Positions 23,489 through 31,379 of a DNA stretch of 50,592 bases are shown here, piece by piece (the first letter of the stretch is position 1; each line of letters begins with the position of its first letter). Both the position numbers and the translations under genes were made by a program. Source of the DNA: Anaerolineaceae bacterium. GTDB taxonomy: Bacteria; Chloroflexota; Anaerolineae; Promineifilales; Promineifilaceae. The DNA is taken from NCBI GenBank assembly GCA_002699125.1, contig PABI01000036.1, forward strand, positions 1-50,592, read 5' to 3'. The notes under the pieces were generated by a model, which did no database searches, was not told the origin of the DNA, and saw nothing but the letters and a program-made list of their open reading frames with translations.

Positions 23489-24520
23489 ATGAAGTTTCCC
23501 TGGGCAAATGTGCTTTTGTTGGTTTTACTGCTGGTGCAGGCGATCACCGGCTACTTTGGCATGGTCAACGGCCGTCTCTCCCGCGAATGGATTTTGTGGG
23601 CCCACGGCATTGGCGCTTATGCGCTGCTGGTGCTGCTGAACTGGAAAGGCGGCATCATCCTAGACGCCCTGCGCCGCAAAACGGTTTGGACCTGGCGGCG
23701 CATCGCCTTTGCTGGCATGTTTGGCCTGCTGCTCGTGGTGATTGGGTCCGGCCTGCTGTGGACCTTTAACGGGCCAATTTACCTGGGCGGGTTCAGCCTG
23801 GTGAGCCTGCACATTTACCTGGCGGTGCCGCTGCTGCTGCTCATGGCCTGGCATGCCTGGCATATGCGCTTTATCTGGCGCGTGCCGCAGACTCTGAGCC
23901 GGCGGCTGTTTTTGGGCACGGCCGTTTCCACCATTTTAGGCTTCATCGGCTGGCGCGCGGCCGAATGGGGCAAGGCTGAATTGGCCCTGCCCGGTGCTGT
24001 GCGACGCTTTACCGGCTCGTATGAAACGGGCAGCTTCAGCGGGCGCTTCCCGGTGGTGAGCTGGATTAACGACAATCCGACGCCGGTGGATGTGGCGAAC
24101 TGGCAGCTGGTGCTGGATGGGGCGGTAGAACGGCCGTACACGCTCACCTACGACCAACTGCGCCAACTAACTGACCGGGAGGAAACGGCCGTTGTCGACT
24201 GCACCGGCGGCTGGTATTCCGAACAGATGTGGCGCGGCGTCTCGCTGGCGCGTTTGCTAGAAACGGCTGAGCTGGCCGAGGGGGCCGCCAGCGTCTCATT
24301 AATCTCTGTGACCGGCTACCAGCGCCGCTTTTCCCTTGAGCAGGCCAAACGCTACTTCCTGGCTTTAGATGTGGCCGACGCGCCGCTGTCCCATGGGCAC
24401 GGCTTCCCCCTGCGCCTCGTCGCCCCCGACCAGCGCGGTGTGGAATGGGTGAAATGGATCGTCCGCATTCGCGTGAACCGCACCAGCAAACTGTGGCAAA
24501 TGCCCCTCCCGCTGCAATAA
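23489..24520 (+). CDS. Membrane-anchored sulfite-oxidase-fold molybdopterin enzyme
   Basis: 343 residues from the ATG at 23489 (GAGGAA 7 bases upstream). Four hydrophobic segments in the first ~150 residues, with histidines in WAHGIGAYALL, SLHIYLAVPLLLLMAWHAWHM, resemble a cytochrome b561-type haem-binding bundle. The second half is an oxidoreductase molybdopterin-binding domain: VSWINDNPTPVDVANWQLVLDG, VVDCTGGWYSEQMWRGVSLARLL (the cysteine would ligate molybdenum) and GHGFPLRLVAPDQRGVEWVKW. Substrate unknown; YedY/MsrP-like reductases or sulfite dehydrogenases are the nearest known types. Several octamers are present, so it is native in base style. Confidence 0.85.
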   Translation: MKFPWANVLLLVLLLVQAITGYFGMVNGRLSREWILWAHGIGAYALLVLLNWKGGIILDALRRKTVWTWRRIAFAGMFGLLLVVIGSGLLWTFNGPIYLGGFSLVSLHIYLAVPLLLLMAWHAWHMRFIWRVPQTLSRRLFLGTAVSTILGFIGWRAAEWGKAELALPGAVRRFTGSYETGSFSGRFPVVSWINDNPTPVDVANWQLVLDGAVERPYTLTYDQLRQLTDREETAVVDCTGGWYSEQMWRGVSLARLLETAELAEGAASVSLISVTGYQRRFSLEQAKRYFLALDVADAPLSHGHGFPLRLVAPDQRGVEWVKWIVRIRVNRTSKLWQMPLPLQ

Positions 24521-24523
24521 TAC

Positions 24524-24613
24524 ATCCGCAGATTTCGCAGATTGGCGCAGATTTTTCTTACAAATTCTCTGGGCTCTTTGCGCCTTTGCGGTAAAATCCC
24601 TCCAGATCAGTTT
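24524..24613. repeat. Intergenic element with ATCCGCAGATTTCGCAG word
   Basis: ATCCGCAGATTTCGCAG at 24524-24540 recurs at 34597-34613 and, inverted and altered, at 34663-34689. It is followed by GATTGGCGCAGATTTTT and a CTTTGCGCCTTTGCGG stretch. It lies between the molybdopterin enzyme and the nuclease gene and appears to be a dispersed intergenic sequence. Confidence 0.6.
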
Positions 24614-24628
24614 GGAGGGAACAAGAAA

Positions 24629-27145
24629 ATGCACAAGAAGTTTGTCTGGCGCTGGCTGTTTTGGGGGCTGCTACAAGCAGCGGCCGTTTGCCTTCTAATC
24701 ATCATTCAAACCCCCGCACACGCCCAAATCATCAACCCCGGATTGCTCATCACCGAAATCTACTACAATCCGCCCGGCGCAGAAGATGAGCGGGAATGGC
24801 TGGAGATTGCCAACGTGGGCACGGCCGTTCTCGACCTGAGCGACATCAAAGTGGGGGATGAAGAACAAACCGGCGAGGGTGAAGGGATGCGCCGTTTCCC
24901 CGCAGGCACTTTGCTGGAGCCGGAGCAGGCGCTGGTCGTGGCCCAAACGGCCGTTGGCTTCCGCACCCTCTTTGGCCGCAATCCCGACTTCGAGCTAACC
25001 GACTCCGACCCCGGCGTGCCCGACATGCGCAATTATTTGCTCTGGGCCACGGGCGACATCGCCCTGGCCAACGACGGCGATGAAGTGATCTTGCTCAACG
25101 AGCGCAACCTGATCATTGACAGCATCAATTATGGTGATCGGACCACCTTTTTTGCCCCGGCAGTCACGGCGGTTTTCGAAGGCCAAAGCATCGAGCGCAA
25201 TCCCGCCAACTGCGACACGGACACGGCCACCGACTGGCAGCCGCAGGAGATTCCCACGCCAGGCGTGGTCCAGTTCGACGACGCCTGCCGCGCCCCGCTT
25301 AACCCCGCTGAGCTGGAGGTATTGCCACCTATCGGCACGATTCAAGGCGCGGGTGAAGTGGCGGCGGCGATAAACCAGAACGTTACCTTTCGCGGCATCG
25401 TCACCGGCATTTACGAAGACCGCAATGTCAGCGGCACCACCTTTTACACCGCCTTCGTCCAGGACATTCCCGGCTTCGAGGATGGCGATCCGGCAACTTC
25501 TGACGGGATTGCCCTGTTTTTGGGGCGGGGACGGCCGTCTTTCCAAATTGGTGATCAGATTCGTGTGTCAGGGCTAGTGACCGAGTTCTTTGGCCTGACC
25601 GAGCTGGACGACAACAATCTGGACATCCAGATAGAACTCACCGGCCAGCCGCTGCCCGAACCCATCCTGATCGATCCCCCAGCCGACGCCGCAGCATTGG
25701 CCGCTTATTTTGAACCACTGGAAGGGATGCGGGTGCAGCTGGCCGATCCGGCGCGGGTAGTGGGACCAACTTTCAGCACCTGCGGCTTTGCCGTCGTCGC
25801 GCCAACGGTAAGCACACCGCGCATTTTCCGCCGTGTATTGGCTGATCCCATCGGTGAAGTCGTGCCGATTTTGTACCAGTCAGACCAGTTTTGTGACGGT
25901 TTTCCCCAGGTGAAAACTGGCGATCTGGTCAGCGGGCTCATCGGGCCGTTGACGTATAACTTTGACCAGTTCAAGATTGTGCAGCAGGGGGCGGATACAT
26001 TGGCGGTTACGGTCGTCCCCTTGCCGACACCAGCCGCTGCCCCCATTCTGGCCGACAATCAAATCAGCATCGCCAGCTTCAACGTAGAAAATCACTTTGA
26101 CCTGATCGACGACACGGGCAACGAGGCCGAACCCAAGCCGCTGGAACTGGAACTCTCCCTCAAGCAGCAAAAATTGGCGGCCGCCCTAACGCAAACGCTG
26201 GGCTGTCCCACGCTGGTGGCGGTGCAGGAGGTGGAGAAGGGCACCTTGCTGGATGAACTAGCTCAACTGGCTGCACCTGCCTGCGGTTTTGCCTACACCG
26301 TCACCCACCTGGATAGCGCCGACGTGCGCGGCATTGACGTGGCCTTAATGAGCAATCCTAATGTAGTGGCAGTCCAGTCGGCCGAATTGATGCAAACCTG
26401 CACTGTGCTGGAAACCGGGGTCAGCGATGCTCGCGTGGCGTGTCCGACGGGGCAGGACGTGCTCTTTTCGCGGCCGCCGCTGTTGGTTGAGGTTCTGGTA
26501 GGAGAACGGTCGTTTACCATCATCGTCAACCATTTCAAATCGAAACGGGGCGGAGAGGCCGAAACCGCGCCCTGGCGGCTGGCCCAGGCCAACCACGTCG
26601 CCGACCTGGTGACGGACGTACTGGTCGACGATACGGAAGCCAACGTCATTGTTCTGGGTGATTTCAATGATTATGAGCAGGCTCCGCCGCTGTTGGCTCT
26701 GGCCGAAGATGGTAATCTGGAAAATGTGCTGCTGCGCCTGCCAGACGAAACCCGCTACAGTTACGTTTTTGGCGGCGTTTCCCAGCTCATCGACGGCATC
26801 TTTGTGTCGCCCGCCCTCCAAGATAATGTGGCCGAGGTAGTGATCCTGCACGTCAATGCCGATTATCCTGACGCGCTGGCGGTGGATGTGTCGCAGGCAG
26901 CGCTGCCGTTTAAAACGACGGACCACGATTTGCCGCTGCTCATTTTGCAGCTGGATGAATTGCCGACGCCGGAACCGAACGTGGTGGCAACGGCCGTATC
27001 CGAGCCAACTCCCAGCAGCATCGAACCCGGCGAGCCGCCTGCGGTGAACAATGGCTGGATTTGGTGGTTGTTGGGCGGATTGGTGGTAGGGGGTGGGGGA
27101 ACGGCCGTTTTCTTGCTAAACAGAAAACGCACTGAGAAAACATAA
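24629..27145 (+). CDS. Surface-anchored lamin-tail/OB-fold/endonuclease-exonuclease-phosphatase nuclease
   Basis: 838 residues from the ATG at 24629 (GGAGGGA about 10 bases upstream). A signal peptide ends near PAHAQ, then a lamin-tail domain (LLITEIYYNPPGAEDEREWLEI...). Next is an OB-fold segment as in ExeM/NucH-type extracellular nucleases (VTFRGIVTGIYED, FVQDIPGFEDGDPATSDGIALF), then the EEP nuclease core: ISIASFNVENHFD, VAVQEVE, VNHFKSKRGG, VIVLGDFNDYE, LIDGIFVSP and TTDHDLPLL, covering the catalytic Asn, Glu, His and Asp positions. A C-terminal span (WIWWLLGGLVVGGGGTAVFLL) and a basic tail anchor it. It probably degrades extracellular DNA for nutrients or biofilm turnover. Confidence 0.9.
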   Translation: MHKKFVWRWLFWGLLQAAAVCLLIIIQTPAHAQIINPGLLITEIYYNPPGAEDEREWLEIANVGTAVLDLSDIKVGDEEQTGEGEGMRRFPAGTLLEPEQALVVAQTAVGFRTLFGRNPDFELTDSDPGVPDMRNYLLWATGDIALANDGDEVILLNERNLIIDSINYGDRTTFFAPAVTAVFEGQSIERNPANCDTDTATDWQPQEIPTPGVVQFDDACRAPLNPAELEVLPPIGTIQGAGEVAAAINQNVTFRGIVTGIYEDRNVSGTTFYTAFVQDIPGFEDGDPATSDGIALFLGRGRPSFQIGDQIRVSGLVTEFFGLTELDDNNLDIQIELTGQPLPEPILIDPPADAAALAAYFEPLEGMRVQLADPARVVGPTFSTCGFAVVAPTVSTPRIFRRVLADPIGEVVPILYQSDQFCDGFPQVKTGDLVSGLIGPLTYNFDQFKIVQQGADTLAVTVVPLPTPAAAPILADNQISIASFNVENHFDLIDDTGNEAEPKPLELELSLKQQKLAAALTQTLGCPTLVAVQEVEKGTLLDELAQLAAPACGFAYTVTHLDSADVRGIDVALMSNPNVVAVQSAELMQTCTVLETGVSDARVACPTGQDVLFSRPPLLVEVLVGERSFTIIVNHFKSKRGGEAETAPWRLAQANHVADLVTDVLVDDTEANVIVLGDFNDYEQAPPLLALAEDGNLENVLLRLPDETRYSYVFGGVSQLIDGIFVSPALQDNVAEVVILHVNADYPDALAVDVSQAALPFKTTDHDLPLLILQLDELPTPEPNVVATAVSEPTPSSIEPGEPPAVNNGWIWWLLGGLVVGGGGTAVFLLNRKRTEKT

Positions 27146-27300
27146 ACCCCTCCCTTTAGGAGGAGTGAGCATCCTCAGATGCGAACGGATGGACATACTT
27201 CAGCTACGTTCAGCACGAGCCTGAGGATGCCCACGCCTCGTTGTTTGACTCCATGAGAAAATTTTTCACGGCAGGTTCATGTCCGTAGGCCAATCGGGGA

Positions 27301-27330
27301 TTGATTTTACTTTTAGCCATCCAGTAGAAT
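27301..27330 (+). promoter_or_regulatory. Promoter with probable leaderless start
   Basis: TTGATT (27301-27306), 18-base spacer, TAGAAT (27325-27330). The ATG of the next gene is 6 bases after the -10, so the message would be leaderless; no ribosome site is present. The rest of 27146-27300 contains a weak CATCCTCAG/CTGAGGATG inverted repeat and no gene. Confidence 0.55.
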
Positions 27331-27336
27331 CAAACC

Positions 27337-28503
27337 ATGCCCTCGGAGACGAAACATATCCTCGTTCTGGAACCGGACAGAACTTTTGCTTTACGCCTGG
27401 TGCGCGCCCTCAGCCGCATGGGCAGCTATAACGTGTCGATGGTGCCTACCCTCAAAGAAGCGTGTTTGCAGCTCGTGCAAAACGACCAGGATTTGGCCTT
27501 TGTCCCTGTTGAAGAAGGTGCCAAAATTATCCGCTCGCTGCGGGCCGTGCAGCCCAATCTGCGCGTCATTTTGGTCACGCCATCCGGTGATGATGAAATT
27601 CCCCTGACGTATTCGGGCACTGTGCAAGGGGTGCTTATCAAATCGCTGGTGGATGTGGAATTGGAGACGTTGGTGGAAAACGTGGCGCGGCAGCCAATGG
27701 TGCAAACGGGGCGGGTGGATACGGCCGTTCCCTATGACCCCACCCGTTCTTTAGACACGGCTACGCTTATCGCCACCCTGCAAGAGGCCCATCTAGGCCG
27801 GCTCATGCAGACGGTGGTGTTTGCCCGGGGCAGCAAGCTGCTGGCTTACTGGGGCGAATTGAACGAAAGTGAAGCCGCCGCGGTAGCCATTCACGTTGGC
27901 GAAGGCTGGGCAGCAAACACGCTGCCATCTCGCCTGCAATTTATCCATTTGCCCGCCCGCGCCGGGGACCTGCTACTTTTTACTCATCAGGTCACCGAAG
28001 AGTATCTGGTGACGCTAGTGGCGCTGCCCGAAGCGCCGTTAACCGAAGTGCGGCAGCAGGCGCGGCGCATGGCCAAAAAGCTGACGGCCGTTGTCGAAGG
28101 GCGTGTTTTGGCCCAGACTGGGCTGTTGGGTAATGGGTTTGGCATGGGGCAACGGCCGTCTTGCGTCATTGTCTGGCGGCCTTTGGAACCGCTGCCCAGC
28201 CACCTGCGCATTCCCCTGCGCCGGGCCATGAACCGCCTGGCTGTAGCCAATGCCTGTGTGCTGACCCACGTGCAGGTGCAGGCCGATCTGGTCCAGCTTG
28301 TTGTCACCGTGCCGCCAGGCCGGGACAATGCCTGGGCCGCCTACCTGTTCAAAAATGGCTCAGAGCAAACCATCCGTCAGGAATTTGAGTTGCATGGCAG
28401 CCTGTGGGAAACGGGCTTCTACGCCACCGAATCCGCCGAGCCACTCTCCGAAGCAGAACTTAGCCTCTTCCTTGATACCTCCACCGAAACGGCCGAATCG
28501 TAA
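27337..28503 (+). CDS. Degenerate receiver protein with a possible exapted Y1-transposase-like domain
   Basis: 388 residues. Residues 1-110 look like a response-regulator receiver (HILVLEPDRTFALRLVRALSRMGSYNVSMV, a late GVLIKSL with the conserved lysine), but the phospho-acceptor Asp position reads DLAFVPVEEG, so phosphorylation is doubtful. The middle (LQEAHLGRLMQTVVFARGSKLLAYWGEL... ) resembles a roadblock/LC7-like sensor part. The C-terminal ~110 residues (CVIVWRPLEPLPSHLRIPL, ANACVLTHVQVQADLVQLVVTVPPG, then LWETGFYATES) have the strand order of IS200-type Y1 transposases, with the HxH metal motif lost (L-V-Q-L). The last assignment is a hypothesis. Confidence 0.5.
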   Translation: MPSETKHILVLEPDRTFALRLVRALSRMGSYNVSMVPTLKEACLQLVQNDQDLAFVPVEEGAKIIRSLRAVQPNLRVILVTPSGDDEIPLTYSGTVQGVLIKSLVDVELETLVENVARQPMVQTGRVDTAVPYDPTRSLDTATLIATLQEAHLGRLMQTVVFARGSKLLAYWGELNESEAAAVAIHVGEGWAANTLPSRLQFIHLPARAGDLLLFTHQVTEEYLVTLVALPEAPLTEVRQQARRMAKKLTAVVEGRVLAQTGLLGNGFGMGQRPSCVIVWRPLEPLPSHLRIPLRRAMNRLAVANACVLTHVQVQADLVQLVVTVPPGRDNAWAAYLFKNGSEQTIRQEFELHGSLWETGFYATESAEPLSEAELSLFLDTSTETAES

Positions 28504-28596
28504 AAAACTTCATCACGAATTTAACGAATGGACGAATAGGTCGAATTTTCCAGCTATTCGGATCTCCCTGGACACAGGTTACAAAACATAATTGTC

Positions 28597-28657
28597 ATTC
28601 CTGCGAAGGCAGGAATCCACTCTGGTCGAAAAGATGGATACCCGCCTTCGCGGGTAT
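28597..28657. repeat. Two small hairpins (dispersed repeat) in a 297-base gap
   Basis: ATTCCTGC-GAAG-GCAGGAAT (28597-28616) and ATACCCGC-CTTC-GCGGGTAT (28638-28657) have complementary loops. This double-hairpin arrangement is typical of small dispersed intergenic elements. The rest of 28504-28800 holds AT-rich sequence and the nei promoter region; no gene seen. Confidence 0.7.
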
Positions 28658-28800
28658 AGCACCTGTATTCATTCTTCTCATTCGTTGACTCGTGTGACTG
28701 GTGATTTGCTTTTCTGTACCATGAGAAAAACGGCAAAATGCGTGTTTTTTGGTAAGATCAATCCCATCAACAACTTTTTACACACATTGGAGCAGTTTGT

Positions 28801-29622
28801 ATGCCTGAAGGGCCAGAAATTCAGCTAGCGGCCGATGCGGTGGCTGAAGCAATTGCCGGGCGACCGACAACGGCCGTTTGCTTTGCCTTCGACCAGCTGA
28901 AAAAGTATGAAGAAAAATTGACCGGGGTGACGGTAACGGCCGTTCAGGCCAGAGGCAAAGCGATGCTGACCCGCTTTGCCAACGGCTGGAATATTTACAG
29001 CCACAACCAGCTCTACGGCAAATGGATGGTGCGCGACGCCCACGACTTTCCCGACACCAACCGGCAGCTGCGGCTGGCCATCCACAACGAGGAAAAATCT
29101 GCCCTGCTGTACAGCGCCTCCGACATTGCCGTTTTGCGCGATGAAGAGCTGGACAGCCATCCGTTTTTAAGCAAGCTGGGGCCGGATTTGTTGGACGAGT
29201 CCGTTACTGTCTCAGAGGTTGCAGCACGGTTGGTGGCCGATGCGTTTCGGCGGCGGCGTTTGACCTCGCTGCTGCTGGACCAGGGCTTTTTGGCCGGGCT
29301 GGGCAACTATTTGCGCAGCGAGGTGCTGTTTGTAGCCTGCGTTCACCCGGATTTGCGGCCGATGGATTGTGCGGAGGAACAAATCGGGGCGTTGGCGGAA
29401 GCGGCCGTTTCCCTCACGCGCCAATCGTACCAGACCCGCGGCATCACCAACGATTTAGAACTGGCAAACAGGTTAAAAGAAGAAGGGCAAAGTTACCGGG
29501 AGTATCGCTTCTGGGTGTTTGATCGCGACGGCCGTCCCTGTTACAACTGCGGCACGGCCATCATTAAAGACAACATCGGCGGGCGACGACTCTACTATTG
29601 TCCCACCTGCCAATCAAAATAG
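28801..29622 (+). CDS. nei: Endonuclease VIII (Fpg/Nei-family DNA glycosylase)
   Basis: 273 residues. N-terminal MPEGPEI gives the catalytic proline (after Met removal) and glutamate of the Fpg/Nei family. SHNQLYGKWMV is typical of Nei rather than Fpg. The helix-two-turn-helix segment is LLDQGFLAGLGNYLRSEVLF, and the C-terminal zinc finger is CYNCG...YYCPTC. It excises oxidised pyrimidines and cuts the abasic site in base-excision repair. Length is normal (about 265-275). A perfect 18-bp hairpin begins right after the stop. Confidence 0.95.
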   Translation: MPEGPEIQLAADAVAEAIAGRPTTAVCFAFDQLKKYEEKLTGVTVTAVQARGKAMLTRFANGWNIYSHNQLYGKWMVRDAHDFPDTNRQLRLAIHNEEKSALLYSASDIAVLRDEELDSHPFLSKLGPDLLDESVTVSEVAARLVADAFRRRRLTSLLLDQGFLAGLGNYLRSEVLFVACVHPDLRPMDCAEEQIGALAEAAVSLTRQSYQTRGITNDLELANRLKEEGQSYREYRFWVFDRDGRPCYNCGTAIIKDNIGGRRLYYCPTCQSK

Positions 29623-29623
29623 C

Positions 29624-29729
29624 ACGCTGATTTACCTGATCAGGGCGATCAGGTAAATCAGCGTCCAATTAACAACGCCGTAGCCGCGTTTTCTTAGCGC
29701 GCAAAGCGCGGATTGGAATCCGCGGCTAC
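29624..29729. repeat. Two inverted repeats behind nei
   Basis: First: ACGCTGATTTACCTGATC, loop AGGGC, and its exact complement (29624-29664), a perfect 18-bp stem that may end nei transcription although no T-run follows. Second: GTAGCCGCG (about 29680-29688) with CGCGGCTAC (about 29721-29729). The first shares words with the element at 42927-42998. Confidence 0.8.
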
Positions 29730-29746
29730 ATTTTGAAGAGGAATGT

Positions 29747-30349
29747 ATGTCTGAAAATCAAGTCACCATCGACGTTTGGTCAGATTTTGTTTGACCGTTT
29801 TGCTTTCTCGTCTCCTCCAGTTTGGAGAAGCTCAAGCAATCGCATGATGTAGAAATCCGTTGGCGCTCGTATGAACTGCGTCCTGCTGGCTCACCCCCAA
29901 TTTCCCCCGAATATCGTGCCCGCATTGAAGCGGGACGGCCGCAAATGGTCAGAATGGCGCGCGAGCGGTACGGGTTAGCAATCAATTCTGGCCCGTTTGG
30001 CATCGACAGTCGCCCGGCGCTGGTCGGGGCCAAGTTTGCCGAGGCACAGGGGGTGGGGGAAGCGTACCACGACGCGGTTTTCCGAGCCTACTGGCAGGAT
30101 GCCAAAAATATTGAGGATGTGGACGTATTGGCTGCGGTGGCAACGGCCGTTGGCCTGGACCGCGATCAATTTTTAGCTGCACTGGACGAGCCCACTTACC
30201 AAAATGAAATGATGGCCGATGTGCAGCAGGCGTTTCAGTACGGCCTCAGCGGTGTCCCGGCACTGGTGTACAACAACAAATACCTCGTCACCGGCGCCCA
30301 GCCGTATGAGTTGCTGGTCGAGGTGGCGGAGAAGGCCAGTGAAAAGTGA
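29747..30349 (+). CDS. DsbA/FrnE-family thiol oxidoreductase with in-frame TGA (probable selenoprotein)
   Basis: Read through a TGA at 29792-29794, the ATG at 29747 (preceded by GAAGAGGAA) gives a 200-residue protein beginning MSENQVTIDVWSDFV, then TGA, then PFCFLVSSSLEKL. In FrnE/DsbA relatives this place is D-F/Y-V-C-P-x-C, so the TGA falls exactly on the first cysteine of CPFC and would make U-P-F-C. The rest is a full FrnE-like body (VEIRWRSYELRPAG, FAEAQGVGEAYHDAVFRAYW, GLSGVPALVYNNKYLVTGAQP with the cis-proline). Without readthrough only a headless fragment from a TTG at 29822 would be made. A hairpin 20-30 bases after the TGA fits a bacterial SECIS. A Cys-to-stop mutation is the alternative. 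Confidence 0.75.
29801..29831 (+). promoter_or_regulatory. Candidate bacterial SECIS hairpin
   Basis: Downstream of the in-frame TGA, TCTCC (29811-29815) pairs with GGAGA (29824-29828) around loop TCCAGTTT; an alternative fold pairs CTCCA with TGGAG around GTT. The loop G is 26 bases after the TGA, inside the usual 16-37 base window. Outer pairing CTT/AAG is possible with an internal loop. Bacterial SECIS elements are poorly conserved, so this is supportive only. Confidence 0.5.
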
Positions 30350-30388
30350 TAAGTGAAAAGTAAAAAGTAGGTGCCACTTATCACTTTT
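30342..30388. terminator. 14-bp inverted repeat between convergent genes
   Basis: AAAAGTGATAAGTG (30342-30355) and its exact complement (30375-30388) overlap the stops of the DsbA-like (+) and luciferase-like (-) genes. The A/T ends of the arms would give a U-rich tail on either strand. Likely bidirectional terminator. Confidence 0.7.
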
Positions 30389-31217
30389 TACTCAAAATAG
30401 GCGGTCCTTGCCTTACACGCTCCGCGACCAACTGCTCGCCTTCTGCTGTGCGCGGCACCTGCCAACGGGCTTCCAGCCACCAGGTTGCGCCAGCTTGGGC
30501 ATACGGCCGTACCACTTCCGCCGCCTCTTCCGGTTTATCACCCGGCGTTTCCCCTTCCACCACAATATCAAACGGCTCGTTGGGTTTCTTTGCCTGGATG
30601 AAGGCAGACATTTCGGCTACGGCTTCCGGCGTCAGCGGTTGGTGCTGTTTTTGGGCATCCAGCACGTTGGGCAGCAGACCATCGTAGCGCAGCACGCGCT
30701 CCATTGACTTGGGCCAGTTCCACGCGCCCACCATCCAGATGGGAATGCGGGGCTGCTGCACGGGCGGCGGTGGCGGGAAGAAGTCGCATTCCTCTATTTG
30801 ATAATGTTTGCCGCTGTAGCGAAAAGGCTGGCCGCGCCACAGTCCCGTCAGGATGTCCAGCCCTTCGTCCAGCAGTTCGGCGCGCGTTTTGCGATCGGTG
30901 ACTTCGCCAAAGGCTTTAAAGCCGGTGTCCACCGCGCCCAGCCCCACGCCCAAAATGACGCGCCCGCCGGAGAGATTGTCCAGCGTGGCCGTTTCGCTGG
31001 CCAGCTTCCAAGGGCGCATCCGCGAAATGGGGGTGATCATCGTACCCAGGCGAATGCGCTCGGTTTGCATGGCGGCGGCCGTCAGGCTGATCCAGGCGTC
31101 AATGCCCCAGACCGGTTCCCAGACAAAAATTGCGTCCCAACCGGCGGATTCGGCCGTTTTGGCCAGATCGGCCACCGTACGCGCATCGCCGCTGGGAATA
31201 ACAAAACCATATTTCAT
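30381..31217 (-). CDS. LLM-class flavin-dependent oxidoreductase
   Basis: 278 residues from the ATG at 31217 (GAGAGGG upstream); a longer frame to 31259 would run into an inverted-repeat arm. Luciferase-like monooxygenase TIM barrel: KYGFVIPSGDARTVADLAKTAESAGWDAIFVWE, IRLGTMITPISRMRPWKLASE, LSGGRVILGVGLG, then IPIWMVGAWN. These enzymes use reduced FMN or F420; the cofactor cannot be told from sequence here. Substrate unknown. It is convergent with the DsbA-like gene and alone in its transcription unit. Confidence 0.85.
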   Translation of the reverse strand: MKYGFVIPSGDARTVADLAKTAESAGWDAIFVWEPVWGIDAWISLTAAAMQTERIRLGTMITPISRMRPWKLASETATLDNLSGGRVILGVGLGAVDTGFKAFGEVTDRKTRAELLDEGLDILTGLWRGQPFRYSGKHYQIEECDFFPPPPPVQQPRIPIWMVGAWNWPKSMERVLRYDGLLPNVLDAQKQHQPLTPEAVAEMSAFIQAKKPNEPFDIVVEGETPGDKPEEAAEVVRPYAQAGATWWLEARWQVPRTAEGEQLVAERVRQGPPILSKK

Positions 31218-31247
31218 AGGAGCCCTCTCTTTTTGAGTTTCTTTCGT

Positions 31248-31320
31248 GGTGCCTGGCATTGGTCAAACAGCCTTGGCAGTTGAAGTTTTGGTGACCTTTT
31301 GGTGACCAGTGCCAGGCACC
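31248..31320. repeat. Inverted repeat with GGTGCCTGGCA arms
   Basis: GGTGCCTGGCATTGGTCA (31248-31265) pairs, with one mismatch, with TGACCAGTGCCAGGCACC (31303-31320). It lies between two minus-strand genes, behind the LVIVD lipoprotein and before the luciferase-like gene. Function unknown; possible terminator or dispersed element. Confidence 0.7.
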
Positions 31321-31379
31321 TAAGCGTTTATTTGATGAGAGTTTACCGCATGATTCCTGACACCCTTTGTCGGGAATGG

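Noticed and set aside
29822..30349. DsbA-like protein starting at the TTG at 29822
   Set aside because: It would lack the first strand and the whole CPxC motif; the upstream ATG and TGA-containing frame restore both.
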